DNA of 64,000 nucleotides from contig CM042986.1 in NCBI GenBank assembly GCA_023678885.1, positions 1,240,001 through 1,304,000 of the forward strand, in the 5' to 3' direction. A program made the position numbers and the translations under genes. Of this stretch, positions 25,201 to 37,489 are shown piece after piece (within the stretch, counting starts at the first letter, position 1; every line of letters starts with the position of its first letter). The DNA comes from Pogostemon cablin. Lineage: Eukaryota; Streptophyta; Magnoliopsida; Lamiales; Lamiaceae. The notes beneath the pieces are model-generated. The model ran no database searches. It was not told the origin of the DNA and worked only from the letters and a program-made list of their open reading frames with translations.

Positions 25201-25696
25201 CGTTGGAACCACATCCAATGATGGAATAAGAAATGAAGTAAAAGGAGTTCTTTCGGATGGACTTTCCACACGACGTCGTTTCTTTTGTGTTGGAGGGTTG
25301 ACGTGGCTTCAATTTTCCCAGCGGTCGGGCATGAATATCGATCATTGCAACCAATCTAAAAGATTATTTTTAAAAAGAGCTGCTATTGATTCCCCCAAAC
25401 ACGACCCAAAAATAATTTAAATTAAAATATTTTAATTAATAACTAATAATCATTTTAAAAGAAAGATAACATGTATTATCCTTTATTTAAAAATTATTGT
25501 TCTCGTGTTCAATTTTTTTTTTTTTTTTAATTTTAAGAAAGAAGAGTTTATTAGATCAAATTAAGAGACGAGGAAGTACACCTTCTGAAGCGCGTTTTCT
25601 GCACTCTCTCGTGGATTTTCCTTAACCATCCATCTTCACACAATTGGCACCCAAAAAGAGGATAAGCATTTAGAAGTTCCAATACTCACAAAGAGA

Positions 25697-27449
25697 ATGG
25701 CTGGGGCAGTTCCCACTATCCGGTGGAAACACCTGATCTCTCGCCCCATCAACCGCCAACCTCCGCCCCATCTCCGCCGCTCTCTCCGCCGCAACCACCC
25801 AAATCCCACCACCACCACCTTCAGCCCCAAAATAAGCTGCAAAGCCGTGGAAATCAAAAACCCAAACCCCACAAGCAGCAAGTCCAGAATCAAGAAAAAC
25901 AGATACGACCTAGAGAACATGACCACATGGCTTCTGAAGCAAGAACAAGCAGGTAATATAGTGTTGGAGTATGGAGCCTAAATTCTTTGGGTCGTATTTC
26001 TTTTGGCCCAGGTGATCTAATGGCTTAGGATTAGGGCAAGTTATCTTGATCAAGAAGTTATCCATTGTGTTATCTAGATCAAGATGTTTTCTCATTGTAG
26101 TTGACTTGTCCAACAAGGTAAGTAAAATTCTGGCTTGGCATCGCCCCCAGATGTAGTCGAAAGACGAACTGGGTAAACAAATCTCGTGTTATTCATGTCA
26201 TCGTGTGCCTAAATTCCTAACATATAGATGCAGAACTCACAATCGTCCTCTCCAGCATCTCACTTGCCTGCAAACAGATTGCTTCTCTTCTTCAGAGATC
26301 AAACATTGTCAATCTCACTGGAACTCAAGGCACCATCAACATCCAGGGTGAAGATCAGAAGAAACTCGACGTCATCTCCAATGAGGTCCATTTCATTAGT
26401 CCACCACTTCTTTATTTTCTTTTCAAATTCTAACATTCATTGCTGTCTTTATTACAGTTGTTTTGCAACTGCTTGAGGTCTACTGGGAGAACAGGTATCA
26501 TTGCATCAGAGGAAGAGGATGTACCAGTGGCAGTTGAAGAAACTTACTCTGGGAACTACATTGTGGTGTTCGATCCCATTGATGGCTCTGCTAACATTGA
26601 CACCAGCTTAACAACTGGATCCATATTTGGAATCTACGGACCGGATAAGCAATGCCTCCTCGACTTAGACGATGATTCTATGGTATATTATATAGTTGTG
26701 TCTTAACATATACTAACTGTTATAACTATTCTACGTTTTCTTGATTGAATGACATTGCATTTCGGGTGAACTAAAAGCTTGATCAAGAAAACGAGAAGTG
26801 TATAGTCAGTGTTTGCCAACCTGGGAGTAACCTATTGGCTGCAGGCTACTGTTTGTATTCGAGTTCAGTGGTTTTTACCCTCTCCATTGGCAAAGGAGTG
26901 CATGCTTTCACACTAGATCCTAACTACGGAGAATTCGTAATGACCCACGAGAACATCAAGATTCCTAGTAAGGGTAGAATCTACTCCTTCAATGAAGGGA
27001 ACTATGATTTGTTTGATGAGAAGCTGAGGAAGTACCTGGATGACTTGAGAAAACCAGGTCCCAATGGGAAGCCATATTCGGGTCGGTATATTGGTTGTTT
27101 GGTTGGTGAGATACACAGAATGTTGCTAGTAGGTGGTATCTATGGGAATCCAGACAATATTAATAGTAAGAGTGGGAACCTAAGATTGTTGTATGAATGT
27201 GCACCTATGAGCTATTTGGTAGAACAAGCAGGGGGGAAAGCTATTGATGGAAGACAGAGAATACTAGATATCAAACCTGATCAGGTGAAGTTTTTTAGAA
27301 ACATTATACTAGTACTAGAGTTGTGTAGCATGAAATAGTCTTGAAGCAGTTCATTAATTCTGTGTTTGCAGATTCACCAACGTACACCAATATTCATCGG
27401 AAGCCCAGATGAAATCGAGAAGCTGGAGAAGTATTTGTCTGAAAAGTAG
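25697..27449 (+). CDS. Divergent chloroplast-type fructose-1,6-bisphosphatase with an LTR-derived first intron
   Basis: Five exons, 25697-25952, 26228-26385, 26458-26682, 26778-27284 and 27372-27449, give 407 residues if intron 1 is spliced as proposed. A Pro/Arg/Ser-rich transit-like leader spans about 1-70. The FBPase core keeps SEEED, Asp177, Asp180 and Glu353, plus the three regulatory-type cysteines Cys204, Cys221 and Cys226. Unlike the paralogue, DGSSN is DGSAN (Ala183), the Tyr of GYP is Asn337, the Lys of GKLRLL is Asn347, and LLYGG is LLVGG. These positions match pig Ser124, Tyr264, Lys274 and Tyr258. Tyr264 and Lys274 contact the substrate 6-phosphate, so activity may be altered. 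Without splicing of intron 1 the frame stops at 25979-25981 after 94 residues. It could be the plant second plastid isoform, but that isoform is described as lacking the regulatory cysteines, so I leave the symbol blank. Confidence 0.85.
25962..26222 (+). mobile_element. 261-bp solo LTR (Copia-type) inside an FBPase coding exon
   Basis: Begins TGTTGGAGTATGG and ends ATTCCTAACA, with a perfect 5-bp target duplication TATAG at 25957-25961 and 26223-26227. An internal stretch GAACTGGGTAAACAAATCTCG resembles plant Copia U5 sequence. Removing the LTR and one TATAG restores GCA GGT AAT ATA GAT GCA GAA (AGNIDAE), collinear with AGTIDAE in the first FBPase. The insertion therefore struck coding sequence. 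Confidence 0.88.
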
Positions 27450-27694
27450 TTACAGTTCATCCAAGTTCAAAGAAGACGTGTTATCATTAATGTTCTTGAA
27501 TATTGTTTTCCTATACATCATTGTTAAGATCCTAGTATAATCAGAATTGAGATCTATGAATAATTCTAATGCACTTACAAAATGCAGTCCAAAAACTCAG
27601 AACTGTATTAAACATTGAAAAAATATCATTGGTAGTTCTAGCAGTTGTGTCAGTTCTATCAGTAAGTTCATGCTCACCAACCTATCTCCTCAGG

Positions 27695-30122
27695 TCAATC
27701 TGTGTTGCTTGTTCTGATCCAAATTGCTTGATCTACGTTTAACTGTGAAATATATATGTATGATTACTTCAACTGAAGATATATAACTTGATGAAGTTGT
27801 AGATAGATTGAATTAGGATTGAATTTTACCAGGGCTTACAATAGTAATGCATTTTGTGACAGAGCGCATAGCTGCAACAGAATCTGTACCAGCTGGAATA
27901 ATCGAAGGACATGTAACAAAATCAGGATTTCATTACAAACTTGTAGAAACATAAGACATAACAAACTGAAAATTTCCAAATTTTTACCTACTAAACCCAT
28001 ATCCCCTTCCCCAATAAATCCTGCCATAGTTGATGAAAACTCTGATGTAATTTGTGAGGCACTCATTTCTACATTTCCTGTTTCAGGAGGTGACCTGAAA
28101 TTCAACTTATCAAAATTAGTTTATCTAGAAAAAAAATGACAAATTCAGTAACATAGAAAAGGCAGTTCAATACCGTGAATGACAATCTGGTGAAGAATCA
28201 ACTACTTGTTGTGAAGATAAAGCCATATCTTCACTTCCAAGATCAATGTCAAGTAGAAACTCCGAAAGGTTAAAGTCAAAACCCAAAGCATCCAAATTTG
28301 GAAAATCCAAGTCAAGTATGTCTCCTTCTTTCTCAGATTCAGAGGTTGAGTTACCATCAGGTGTTTGATTCTCTGTGATCATAGGCATTTCAGAAGCACC
28401 AAAGTCTAGCCTACCCCGAACATGATCCTTAATGTTAGACCTCTTCAAGTTAGTCTTAAGTGGTGAGCAAGTTGAGATGTGGTTTTTCTCTATAGAGTAA
28501 TAAGCTATCTGCTTGTTAGGGCTGACTCGAATAGTCTCTGAAGAAATGATGGTGCAGTTAGCTGACATAATCTGTTGAGGAGTAGTGTCTTTGTTGGATG
28601 TAGCAGTTGAATAACTTTCTAGTGGAGATGTTGTTTTTTCAGTTTGAGAAGAAGATGCTCGTGGAGGTGTTTTAGGGATGGTTGAATTAGCTCTCGGACT
28701 TTCTTGATTGAAAAGACACTTAACAACATTAGATCCTTGAACCGGTGAACCATTGGGGACAATATCACAGCCAGATGACTGAGGAACAGAGGCAATCACA
28801 GATTTTTCTTGGTTCTGTTCTGCATTGCTTGATGGTGTAACTAAGTTAGCATCTGCAAGAAGATAGAGAAACATATTAGCAAGAATTCAATGACAGTCAG
28901 TGAGCTGTTTTACTCAATAAAAGGGGGAGGGTGTAGAACTACGTTTGGGAAGTGTGCATCTTCTGGATCTTTTAGAAGCTACATGACCATCAGAGACATC
29001 TTTGAATTCTTTTCTTTTTCCGATTGCTTGATATGTGGTTGGAGTGGAGAAATTTTTCTGATCTTTCTGCGTGGTTGAGGGCCCAGATGAAGACATCATA
29101 GCTGGAGCATCATACGTGGGATAGTAGCCTGAATAACAACACTGGCTCAGAATTCTCATGTTTTTTTCAGGCAAGAAAATCAAGTCATTTGAACTATGAA
29201 CTGAGAGTGAGATGCATATATCAATCTGGTGACAACTCAAATAGAGAACCTCAGTTCAATTGCTTTCACTACTTAATGACCTAATGCAGCAATATCAACC
29301 TTCCTTCTTCTATCAAATCCCCAGTTTGATGATTAAGCTTGTACTCTTTACATTTCCAGTTAATGAAGTTATGATAGTTTATCCTAGAAAAGATAAAGAA
29401 ATACAAAGTAGCAAATTCCACTTGTAATTCACATCGATAAATTGGGAAATTTATATGAATAATTCAACCCTAAATTAGCCAAGCATCCTTCAATCCCACA
29501 CCATTACACAATAAAAGATTGCTAAGTACCCAGTAAATCCAATCGATCGCTATGCAAATTAGGAAATATGAAAAATTAGGGCAAAAACGTTACCCGCCGG
29601 CCTCCCAACAGCAACTTCAGACCTAGTAGCAATAGCCCCGTACGCAACAGGTGGCGGAGGCAACGGCGGAGAAGGGGTAACACCGACATTTCCGACGGCA
29701 TTGTAAGCATTCATGACATCTTGCATACCGTTCAGCAAATTCTGCACCCGCAATTTCTCCTGTTCCAAACGGCACCGTTCTTGATCCACCGACACTTTCT
29801 GCTCCTTCAACGTTATGTACTCGTCTAAAATCGACGCCAAACTCAACAAGCTCTTCGGAGCCTACAAAATTAACAAACATGCATAAATACCATAGATCTT
29901 CAGCTAAAACATGAAATTAAAAAACAATACTAGTAGTAATGTAATTACTTCTTGAACAGGAGATTTTGCAATGAAATGGGACGCTTCGGATCGAAAAGTG
30001 GAGCGCGTCTTGGTATAACTGTTATCGCAAAGGTATCGATCGACGATGAAGGCGATCTGAACAGGAGTTATTTTCCCTTTTCCGACGAATTCTTGTTTCT
30101 TCGATTTGGTTTGCTTTCCCAT
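27695..30122 (-). CDS. LisH-domain nuclear protein of unknown function
   Basis: Seven exons: 30122-29949, 29861-29594, 29128-28943, 28852-28174, 28094-27988, 27892-27830 and 27732-27695, all GT-AG and in frame, give about 504 residues. The start chosen is MGKQTKSKKQEF. A LisH-like dimerisation helix pair (VQIAFIVDRYLCDNSYTKTR...) lies at about 21-51. A coiled coil (LKEQKVSVDQERCRLEQEKL) lies at about 75-100, then a Pro-rich linker. Basic clusters GKRK (184-187) and KRSRR (200-204) suggest nuclear import. A Ser/Thr-rich middle carries SP/TP sites, followed by an acidic DILDLDFPNLDALGFDF region and the conserved-looking tail SVAAMRSVTKCITIVSP. The last exon is the least certain. If intron 6 is retained, the protein ends four residues later at 27813. 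The family is plant-wide but uncharacterised to my knowledge. Confidence 0.85.
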
Positions 30123-30708
30123 GTTTCCTCCCTTCTCCGTCAATGGTGCGAATCAAAGAAGTAGATCGAGGGAGATGGAGAATGAGGGGGAGGAGGGAAG
30201 ATGTTGAATAGTGTAAGAGGGAATTGGTAACGCGGGATCATTTCAAAAATTTTGGAGGTAAGTATTCTTCATTACAATCAGAGTTTTAGCGGTTAAACAC
30301 GAAATTGCTCCACTTTCCCTCCAACTTGGATCTATTGACCCGATTTCATACCATAACTTTCATTTATTACTATACTTAAAGGCACTTAAATATTTACTTA
30401 AAGAAAATCTTAAATATCCAAAAAGAATGGTATAAATGTTATACTCCCAACATATAATTAATTGAACTAACATATAATCTTAATTGTTATTGAGAATTGG
30501 AGTTGGCCCTTGGATAGAATATGGGCTGGGCCCAACATTAAATAATATATTGGACCTAACTGGATCCTAAAATTTTATTGGCCCAATAAGAAGTAACTGC
30601 TAACTAGCATTGACAGTCTTAACATACAGGCAGCATTATCTGCAAACAAAAATCAGAACCAATTTTCAAATAAATCGACGAATTATCAGCTGAAGGAGGA
30701 AGAAGAAG
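30123..30708. promoter_or_regulatory. Shared divergent promoter region with TGGGCY motifs
   Basis: The 586 bp between the LisH gene (leftward) and PTAC13 (rightward) contain TTGGCCC, ATGGGCTGGGCCCAAC (about 30521-30536) and TTGGCCCAATAAG (about 30579-30591). These site II motifs are typical of constitutive and organelle-biogenesis genes. Co-regulation is an inference from layout. Confidence 0.4.
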
Positions 30709-33270
30709 ATGAAGCAAGGAATTCTATCATGGAGTAATTGTCCACACACCACATTCTTCTCTCTCCCATTCTCCATATCTCTCAAACCCTATAATCCCAA
30801 GTCGAAATTGTCAAATATCACAGTTACGCTGAATTCAGTTGAAGAAAACCCGCTAACGGGCCGCGAGAGAAGGCAGATGAGGAACGAGAGGAGAGAGAGT
30901 AAGCCCGCTTACAACTGGAAGGAAGAGGTTGAGACGAGGCTAATCAAGAAGCCAAAGAAACGCTACACCTCCTGGACGGAAGAGTTGAATTTGGACAATC
31001 TCGCCTCACTCGGGCCCCAGTGGTGGGTCGTCCGAGTTTCCAGAGTTTCGGGCCACGAAACCGCGGAAAGGATGGCCCGTTCATTGGCCCGAAACTTCCC
31101 TGATATGGATTTTAAGGTAACTTTTGCTTTCTCTTTCGAAATTCGAATTTCAGAATGTTAACGTTGCTTCACACATGTCCACATTGCTTAGTTTCTTTAC
31201 CTTAATAAGTAATTTAGTGCTACTGAGTTCATGATTACAGCTTAATTAGCGTGAATGATTAAGGTTTTGCAAGTTTATTTGTCGCTGCAATTGACATAGC
31301 TTGATTTTAAGGATTAATGCTGAGTGGCATTCCTATTTTGCCAAACCTGGTGCTTTATCTTGATATTATCATTAGAAATTTAATACTAATATTATGATAT
31401 TATCTAACTGGGAAACAGCTAAATAGAATCGGCTAACTTTTTTGTTTTTCTTTATGCACCCTTACCCGTATCTGATCCCTAGATGACTAATCTAGGGGAG
31501 GCTAAAACCAACCTTCTAGGGACCCCCATTTCAAGCCCCGCTTTGTATGGAGTCTATGGACTGGCCCCATAGTTGTTGATCGCCTAACTTGAACGTACTT
31601 AATTACTGAAATAATTCTATATTAAGATTAGGAATTCTGGGTTACAATCAACTAATGTAGATAACTGTTGAGAGATGTTTTTTTAGTGCTAGTCATTGAT
31701 ATTTGTTTAGTGGTTTTCTGACCAGCTCTTTTGTGTTTGGAAGTGGTTATTGATTTTCTATTTGATTATCCCTCATTGAATAAAGCTTAATTGGGCCCTA
31801 ATACCAGAACTTGCTGGGTCATGGTTTAAAGTTTACAAGCTTTTTACTTCGTGCATTTGTTAAAACTAAAGCTCAATTGAGTTGGTGCAAAGGATTTGCT
31901 TACCAGATATGAGCATGATATGGTTGATGATATTTTGTTCTTCTCATCGCCTCATAACGTGTCTGCAGGCTTATATTCCATCTGTACAAATCAAGAGAAA
32001 ATTAAAGAATGGCACCCTGTCTATCAAACCGAAACCACTATTTCCTGGATGCGTGTTTCTGAGATGTGTATTGAACAGGGAGCTACACGACTTCATACGA
32101 GAATGTGATGGGGTCGGAGGTTTTGTTGGATCCAAGGTTGGAAATACGTAAGAGTCCTCAGTGATGTATTCTTGTTCACTTGATTTATTGTTTAAATTAT
32201 TAAATGAGTTTGTTGTCTTTTTGTCAATATTCATGACTCTACAACTAGCTTAAAACATGAAACTCTGTGATGGCTACCATTTGATTCTTTACCAAATCTT
32301 TAGTATGTTCTGCTATGAAATATGGAATTTCAGTGCAAACTCTTTCGAGTTTCATGCTTGTGAATTGATGAGATCCTCTAATGTATTCTAGTCTACAAAG
32401 TTTTACATTACCTTACTGACCTTAGATTGCCCACTAAACAACCTTATAGGAAGCACTATATTTTTGGTTCGTTTGTTTTCTAAGTTGTTAACACGGGTTG
32501 ATAAGTTTCAATTCTTGCAGAAAGAGACAGATTAATAAACCTAGGCCAGTAGATGCAGATGACATGGAAGCAATACTTAAGAAAGCAAAGGAAGAGCAGG
32601 AGAAAGCTGATCAAGAATTTGAAGAAGAGCAACAAAAGAAAGAAGCTTTGGATTCAAAGAAACCTGGTGTAGACACTCTTCTCGTTTCTAAAATAAATGC
32701 TTTAAAAAATCCAGGTGGCCAAGGAAGAAAATCTGGAAAGGGTTCATCTTTGAGACTTGGTTCAACCGTACAAGTTACATCTGGAGCATTTGCTGGATTT
32801 TCTGGCACTCTTAAGAAACTTGATAAAAAAAGGGGCCTGGTATACACTCTTGCTCTGTTCCTGTATTTTGTGCATGATATGTGTTGCGAAATTAAGATCC
32901 TTCAACATTTCCCAGTGTATAGAAGCATAATTGATGAATATCTAAATGGATATATTTAAACAAAAACCAAAAGAGGAAAAGATCTTTTTAATTCTTGTTT
33001 ATAAGTTACAGATATCTTGGACTAAAATCTACCTATTGACATGATGTTTAATCCTTTAGCAATCAAACACGATGATGCTTTCATTATTTCTTTATTTTTT
33101 TGTCACCTCATCAATTTCTTGAATCATAAAGGACAGTTAAGTTCAGACTTGGTGCCACATCCCATATCATCCGGTCCATTTTCTTGCAGGCCACTGTTGG
33201 ATTTACATTGTTTGGGAAGGAAACCTTAGCAGATATTGATGCCAAGGAAATTCTTGCCGAGGGGAGTTGA
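30709..33270 (+). CDS. PTAC13: Plastid NusG-like NGN/KOW protein, PTAC13 orthologue
   Basis: Four exons, 30709-31116, 31969-32147, 32521-32839 and 33190-33270, give 328 residues. A transit-like Ser/Pro-rich N terminus (about 1-45) is followed by a basic linker. The NusG N-terminal domain starts at about 105 (WWVVRVSRVSGHETAERMAR) and runs through LFPGCVFLRC and GVGGFVGSKVGNT. An acidic/Lys helix (KKAKEEQEKADQEFEEEQQK) follows. The C-terminal KOW domain (LGSTVQVTSGAFAGFSGTLK, about 272-325) completes the NusG/Spt5 layout. In Arabidopsis pTAC13 is found in the plastid transcriptionally active chromosome, and a role in transcription elongation or coupling to translation is inferred from bacterial NusG. 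The first intron is 852 bp. The reading frame is intact. Confidence 0.93.
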
Positions 33271-36200
33271 CATGTAATTGAAGCAGATAAGCTGGATGGT
33301 GAATTCTATCGACAGGACAACAGACTGTATCTCCAAACACGACTTCAAATCACTGGAAAATATTCAATGGCAAGGATTATTCGAGTGAATGTTCTTCTAC
33401 CTAGTGGAACACAGCTCCTCCATCTGGTATGATTCTAAAATTAATCCTACCATGGCCAGGTTCATGCATGCTCTGAATCGAAAGTTGGCGATATCTTTCT
33501 ATGTTCCACTAGCCCTGTTTATTTATTTTTCCATAACTGAAATGTATCTTAGTGTGATTAAGATCTCTCTGATCCTATTCTAAGATGATTTAGGAAGAGG
33601 ATTAATACATAATTGCATGATCTCCCTTGCTGTCGTAAAGGCAATGTCATAGCTTATGGATCATATTCTTGGAGATAATTTAGGAAAGAAATAGTATTCT
33701 TCATCGAGTTTCCACTTCTATTTTTTTATCTTTTTCACAAGAGAATTCGCAATGGAGATTAAACATGCATCCGTGGGTATGTCTTATTATCATAACATGG
33801 GCCGGCCCATTTCTTCTAGCTCTAAAATAAGGAACCAAAATCCAAAAGCCCATTAATTCCCATAACTCGCCTAAAAAACCTGCACATTGAAATGATAGAG
33901 GAATAAGATCACCTGCTACACCGTTTGGTCTATTTCATAACAGCGTACTTTCTTAGTGCTTCCATATTTCATTTTCATGATTAATTTTTTATTTCATTGA
34001 CTTAACAAATTACTCCCTCCAACTAGCCACAAGGTACCATTTGTTTTTGCGTGTGAGTTAAGAAATAGTAAGTGCATAGTTGTATAAGTGATGTGCGTCA
34101 TTTTCTGAAAAAAGGGAAATGAAATCGTTCAAGCGACCACTCAAAATAGTAAAATGAATACCTTATGGATGTTTTGAAATCTCGACCCTCAATTACAGCT
34201 CGCTGTTCTAAGTAGATGGGTTGGTAGGTGTGTGTCCACGAGCTCTGCAGACAGCGTTCAATTTGATTGCGACATTGCATTATGGACATGTGAATTAGTT
34301 ATGTGAATGATGAATCATTTATCGCGAGTTGTTGTTACCAACACCTTACAAACTGCCTTATGTAAATAAATGGTGAATATTAATTTATAACTGATTGTCT
34401 GAGATTTTATTTTATAAGAAATGGGACTAATTTATTGTGGATGATAAGAGTTACCCGAAAAACGAAACGAATAATTTATCAATTATATACTACAGAAGTG
34501 GGGACCAAGCACAACCCCATATCTTTTTTACATAGCATTAGCTATAATAAATGGCATTAAATGCTTATGGGTGATTGTATGGGCCTAACTACCTCAACAT
34601 TCATATGAGATAAGACATGGACAATTTGTTGTCTATTACCAAACTATTTAGGCCCAATCTGGGTTGGGGGTTGGGCCAGGGTGGGGTGGTTGGGGGGGTG
34701 AGGGGGTGGGTGATCATGAGTATATTAAGTAATTAATTAATGCAATACATAAGACTTGACGATTTATATAAGGACATCTGTATAATTTGTTCACATGCTA
34801 TTACTTCATTTGCAATCAATGTTTGTGAGTGTAGATTTTAGTTTGAATGTCTATTTATATGTGATTGTAAGGTGAAGATATATTTTACAATTAATGTGTC
34901 CACCAAACATAACGTCCTCTGTTATCTTAAATGAAAGGCAAATAGCATGCCCAAGGTGAAACTATATAACGAAATAAATTTTGTAAGACAAATAAAAATG
35001 ATAATATATTTAATTGAAAAATATATATTTCTCATAATTTAATATTTCGAAATAAACGTGAAAAGAAAGAGGGATTTAATATGATTTTTTTTTTTAAACT
35101 TAACATTAACGTAAACTTTAAATTAATAATGAAATAATTATCTAGAATCCTACAATTATACTACATATACACATGATTTTAGAGCTAATAAATCAAATAT
35201 CTTATATCCTCAATGGTTATTAAAAACATAATAATAACACGTGTAATTATCAATGATTAGTAAAAACATTATAATTCAGCACCGTGTATAATAATATTGA
35301 ACCCATCATAACAAATATAAATAAAAATAGGTTTTTCATAATCATTTAATTTACCACATATCATTGTTTAATCTATTAATTGGTTTTTTTTTTAAGTCAC
35401 ACCTTTACAAGTCCACAAGTCTACATACTAGCAAAATCAAATCTCCAAATATGCAACTTATAAACTCAATATCCATTAAACATTAAATTGCTGATTAAAT
35501 CAAAATTATCCATAAACGATGTGTGGAGAAAGAAATAACGAATTAATAAATATCCCAAAAATGAAAAAAAAAAAAAAAAAAAAAAAAACACCACAATTAT
35601 CATTGTGACCTAATATATAGGATGTTGGGGGGCAATGCATGCACATGAGCAAGATAGAGAAAGTTCGATATACAAATCAGTGAGATGTCTTCTTCCAAAC
35701 CAAGGTCCACTAGTCAAGCTGTCATCTCCTATAAAGTTTTTTTTTTTTTTAAATAATTTATTTAATATCACAAGCTTAGAAATGTAGGTATACATAATCT
35801 GTATGTATACGTGGAGTAGACCGTTGTATGAATCAAGAAGACAAAGGGGCACGCGGTTATTATCTTTTTATTTCATTCATTGTTTATCTTTTTATTTTTG
35901 GGAAATGATTAATTTAAAGGGAAAGTAGTTTTGATGATTAGAGTAATCACTAGGGACGAAGCACTGCACATGTTTTTTCATTGTCGGATGAAGTGGGTGT
36001 AATCTACGGTCCAAAGGAATCTTCTTTTACTTTTTCTTTGTTTAATTAATACTAACTAAAATTAATGAGAGTGCTATTGAGTAACTATAGTTTATACGAC
36101 CTTAATTAATACTGATTATTTTCATATATAAAATTAATGATAACAATGTATATTTAACCACCGTACCCGCTGCAATATTTTTTAAATAAATTATATCATA

Positions 36201-36615
36201 TTAAATTCATAAAATTTCTAATACAAATTATGCACAAGAAATACAATACGTAAATAAAAGAATACTCATATGTCATAACATTCCAAAAAAAATTAATGGG
36301 GCAGCAGAATCTAACCAATCATTTTTAAAATTTAAAATGATATAATACGACATGTCTTGAAATAAATTACAAATCAAATTATCAAGAAATTTCGAGTGAA
36401 ATAGTAAGATGCGTTGATCTTTCAATGTTGAATGATTATTTGGATATGATAATTATTGCATGGGGAGGACAAATGATTTAAAGTTAATAGTAAGATCATT
36501 AATGGTGTCAATATACTTTAATTACTATATACTTTTTACATTGATTTGAATTATTGATGCCATAGTAAGAATATTGAAACAGACATTTTACATGTACATT
36601 TGGCCTAATAAGATA
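33271..36615. other. Intergenic, no gene seen
   Basis: Starts with the PTAC13 3' region. It contains a Stowaway half-element near 34011, a G-rich run at 34661-34710, a poly(A) run near 35562-35588, and AT-rich DNA without coding signals. Confidence 0.4.
34661..34710 (+). repeat. G-rich tract with G-quadruplex potential
   Basis: Within 50 bp there are at least six runs of three or more G (GGGTTGGGGGTTGGG, GGGGTGG, GGGGGGGTGAGGGGGTGGG) on the plus strand, in otherwise AT-rich DNA. Confidence 0.6.
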
Positions 36616-36875
36616 CTTCCTCTGTCCCATAAAAGTTTGCACACCCTTTTCGGCACGGAGATTAAGAAAGTGATAACTTTTAGGGGTATTATGGTTTTTT
36701 TGTAATAAATAAATGATAAAGTATGTTAGGTATGTTAGATAGAGGTAATTTTTTTGTAAATAAAATGTATGGGGAAGGACGATTGTGTTTGAATTTTTGC
36801 TTTTTAAGGAATATACAAACTTTTGTAGGACAACCCAAAATGAAAAGTGTGCAAACTTTTCAGGGACGGTGGGAG
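36616..36875. mobile_element. Stowaway-type MITE
   Basis: CTTCCTCTGTCCCATAAAAG at the left and CAGGGACGGTGGGAG at the right, with TA on both sides (36614-36615 and 36876-36877). Inner arms AGTTTGCACACC and GTGTGCAAACTTT pair. Confidence 0.75.
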
Positions 36876-37489
36876 TAATTTTTAAAAATTCGTCTCATAT
36901 ATTTGTATTATTAATTATTATATATGATAATATTGATTAAAATGATGCATTGGGCCAAATCTTTTCAATTTGTTTTCTAGCAATAGATGTGTAGCACTAT
37001 CGATTCAAATACAACTATTTGTGGTTTTATTCAATGTATTATGTGATGAACGTGAGAGAAATGTACAAAAAGGTAAACTCAAAAACATACAAGCACTAAA
37101 GTGCAAAATAAGCATGGGGAAAGGACTACAAGAGCAAATTCAGAAAGTAGAAGGGCATAATCGTAAAGCATCTCATATTATATTCCCTCACTCAGCAACC
37201 ACTGAGAAAGAAAAGTGAAGTAGACTGTGTAGGAGAAGCAAGTAAAACCGTATTTAATTTTCACAACCTCCGAGCCCACCCCACCATCACCACCACCACC
37301 ACCACCTCCACCACCCCACCCTTACCCATTTCCCCAAGATTTTCCACAGCTCTCAAACCCTAGAAAAACTCATTTTAAAATTGGGCTCACAATTTATTCC
37401 TTCATTGGGTTTTCCAAGAAACCCTTGTAAATCCAGGATATAAGACAAGAGAGGAAGCCAGAATTCTTGCTCAAAAACTCAGATCAAAC

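Noticed and set aside
25139..25420. 93-codon open frame upstream of the second FBPase
   Set aside because: Most of it overlaps the right arm of the inverted repeat, and it has no recognisable domain or splice context.
25953..26227. Ordinary ancestral intron in the second FBPase
   Set aside because: The interval is bounded by an LTR with a target duplication, and the empty site gives a continuous conserved peptide, so an ancestral intron is unlikely.
33271..33420. Extra coding exon after the PTAC13 stop
   Set aside because: The KOW domain is complete and the protein length matches the family; the following sequence looks like 3' UTR.
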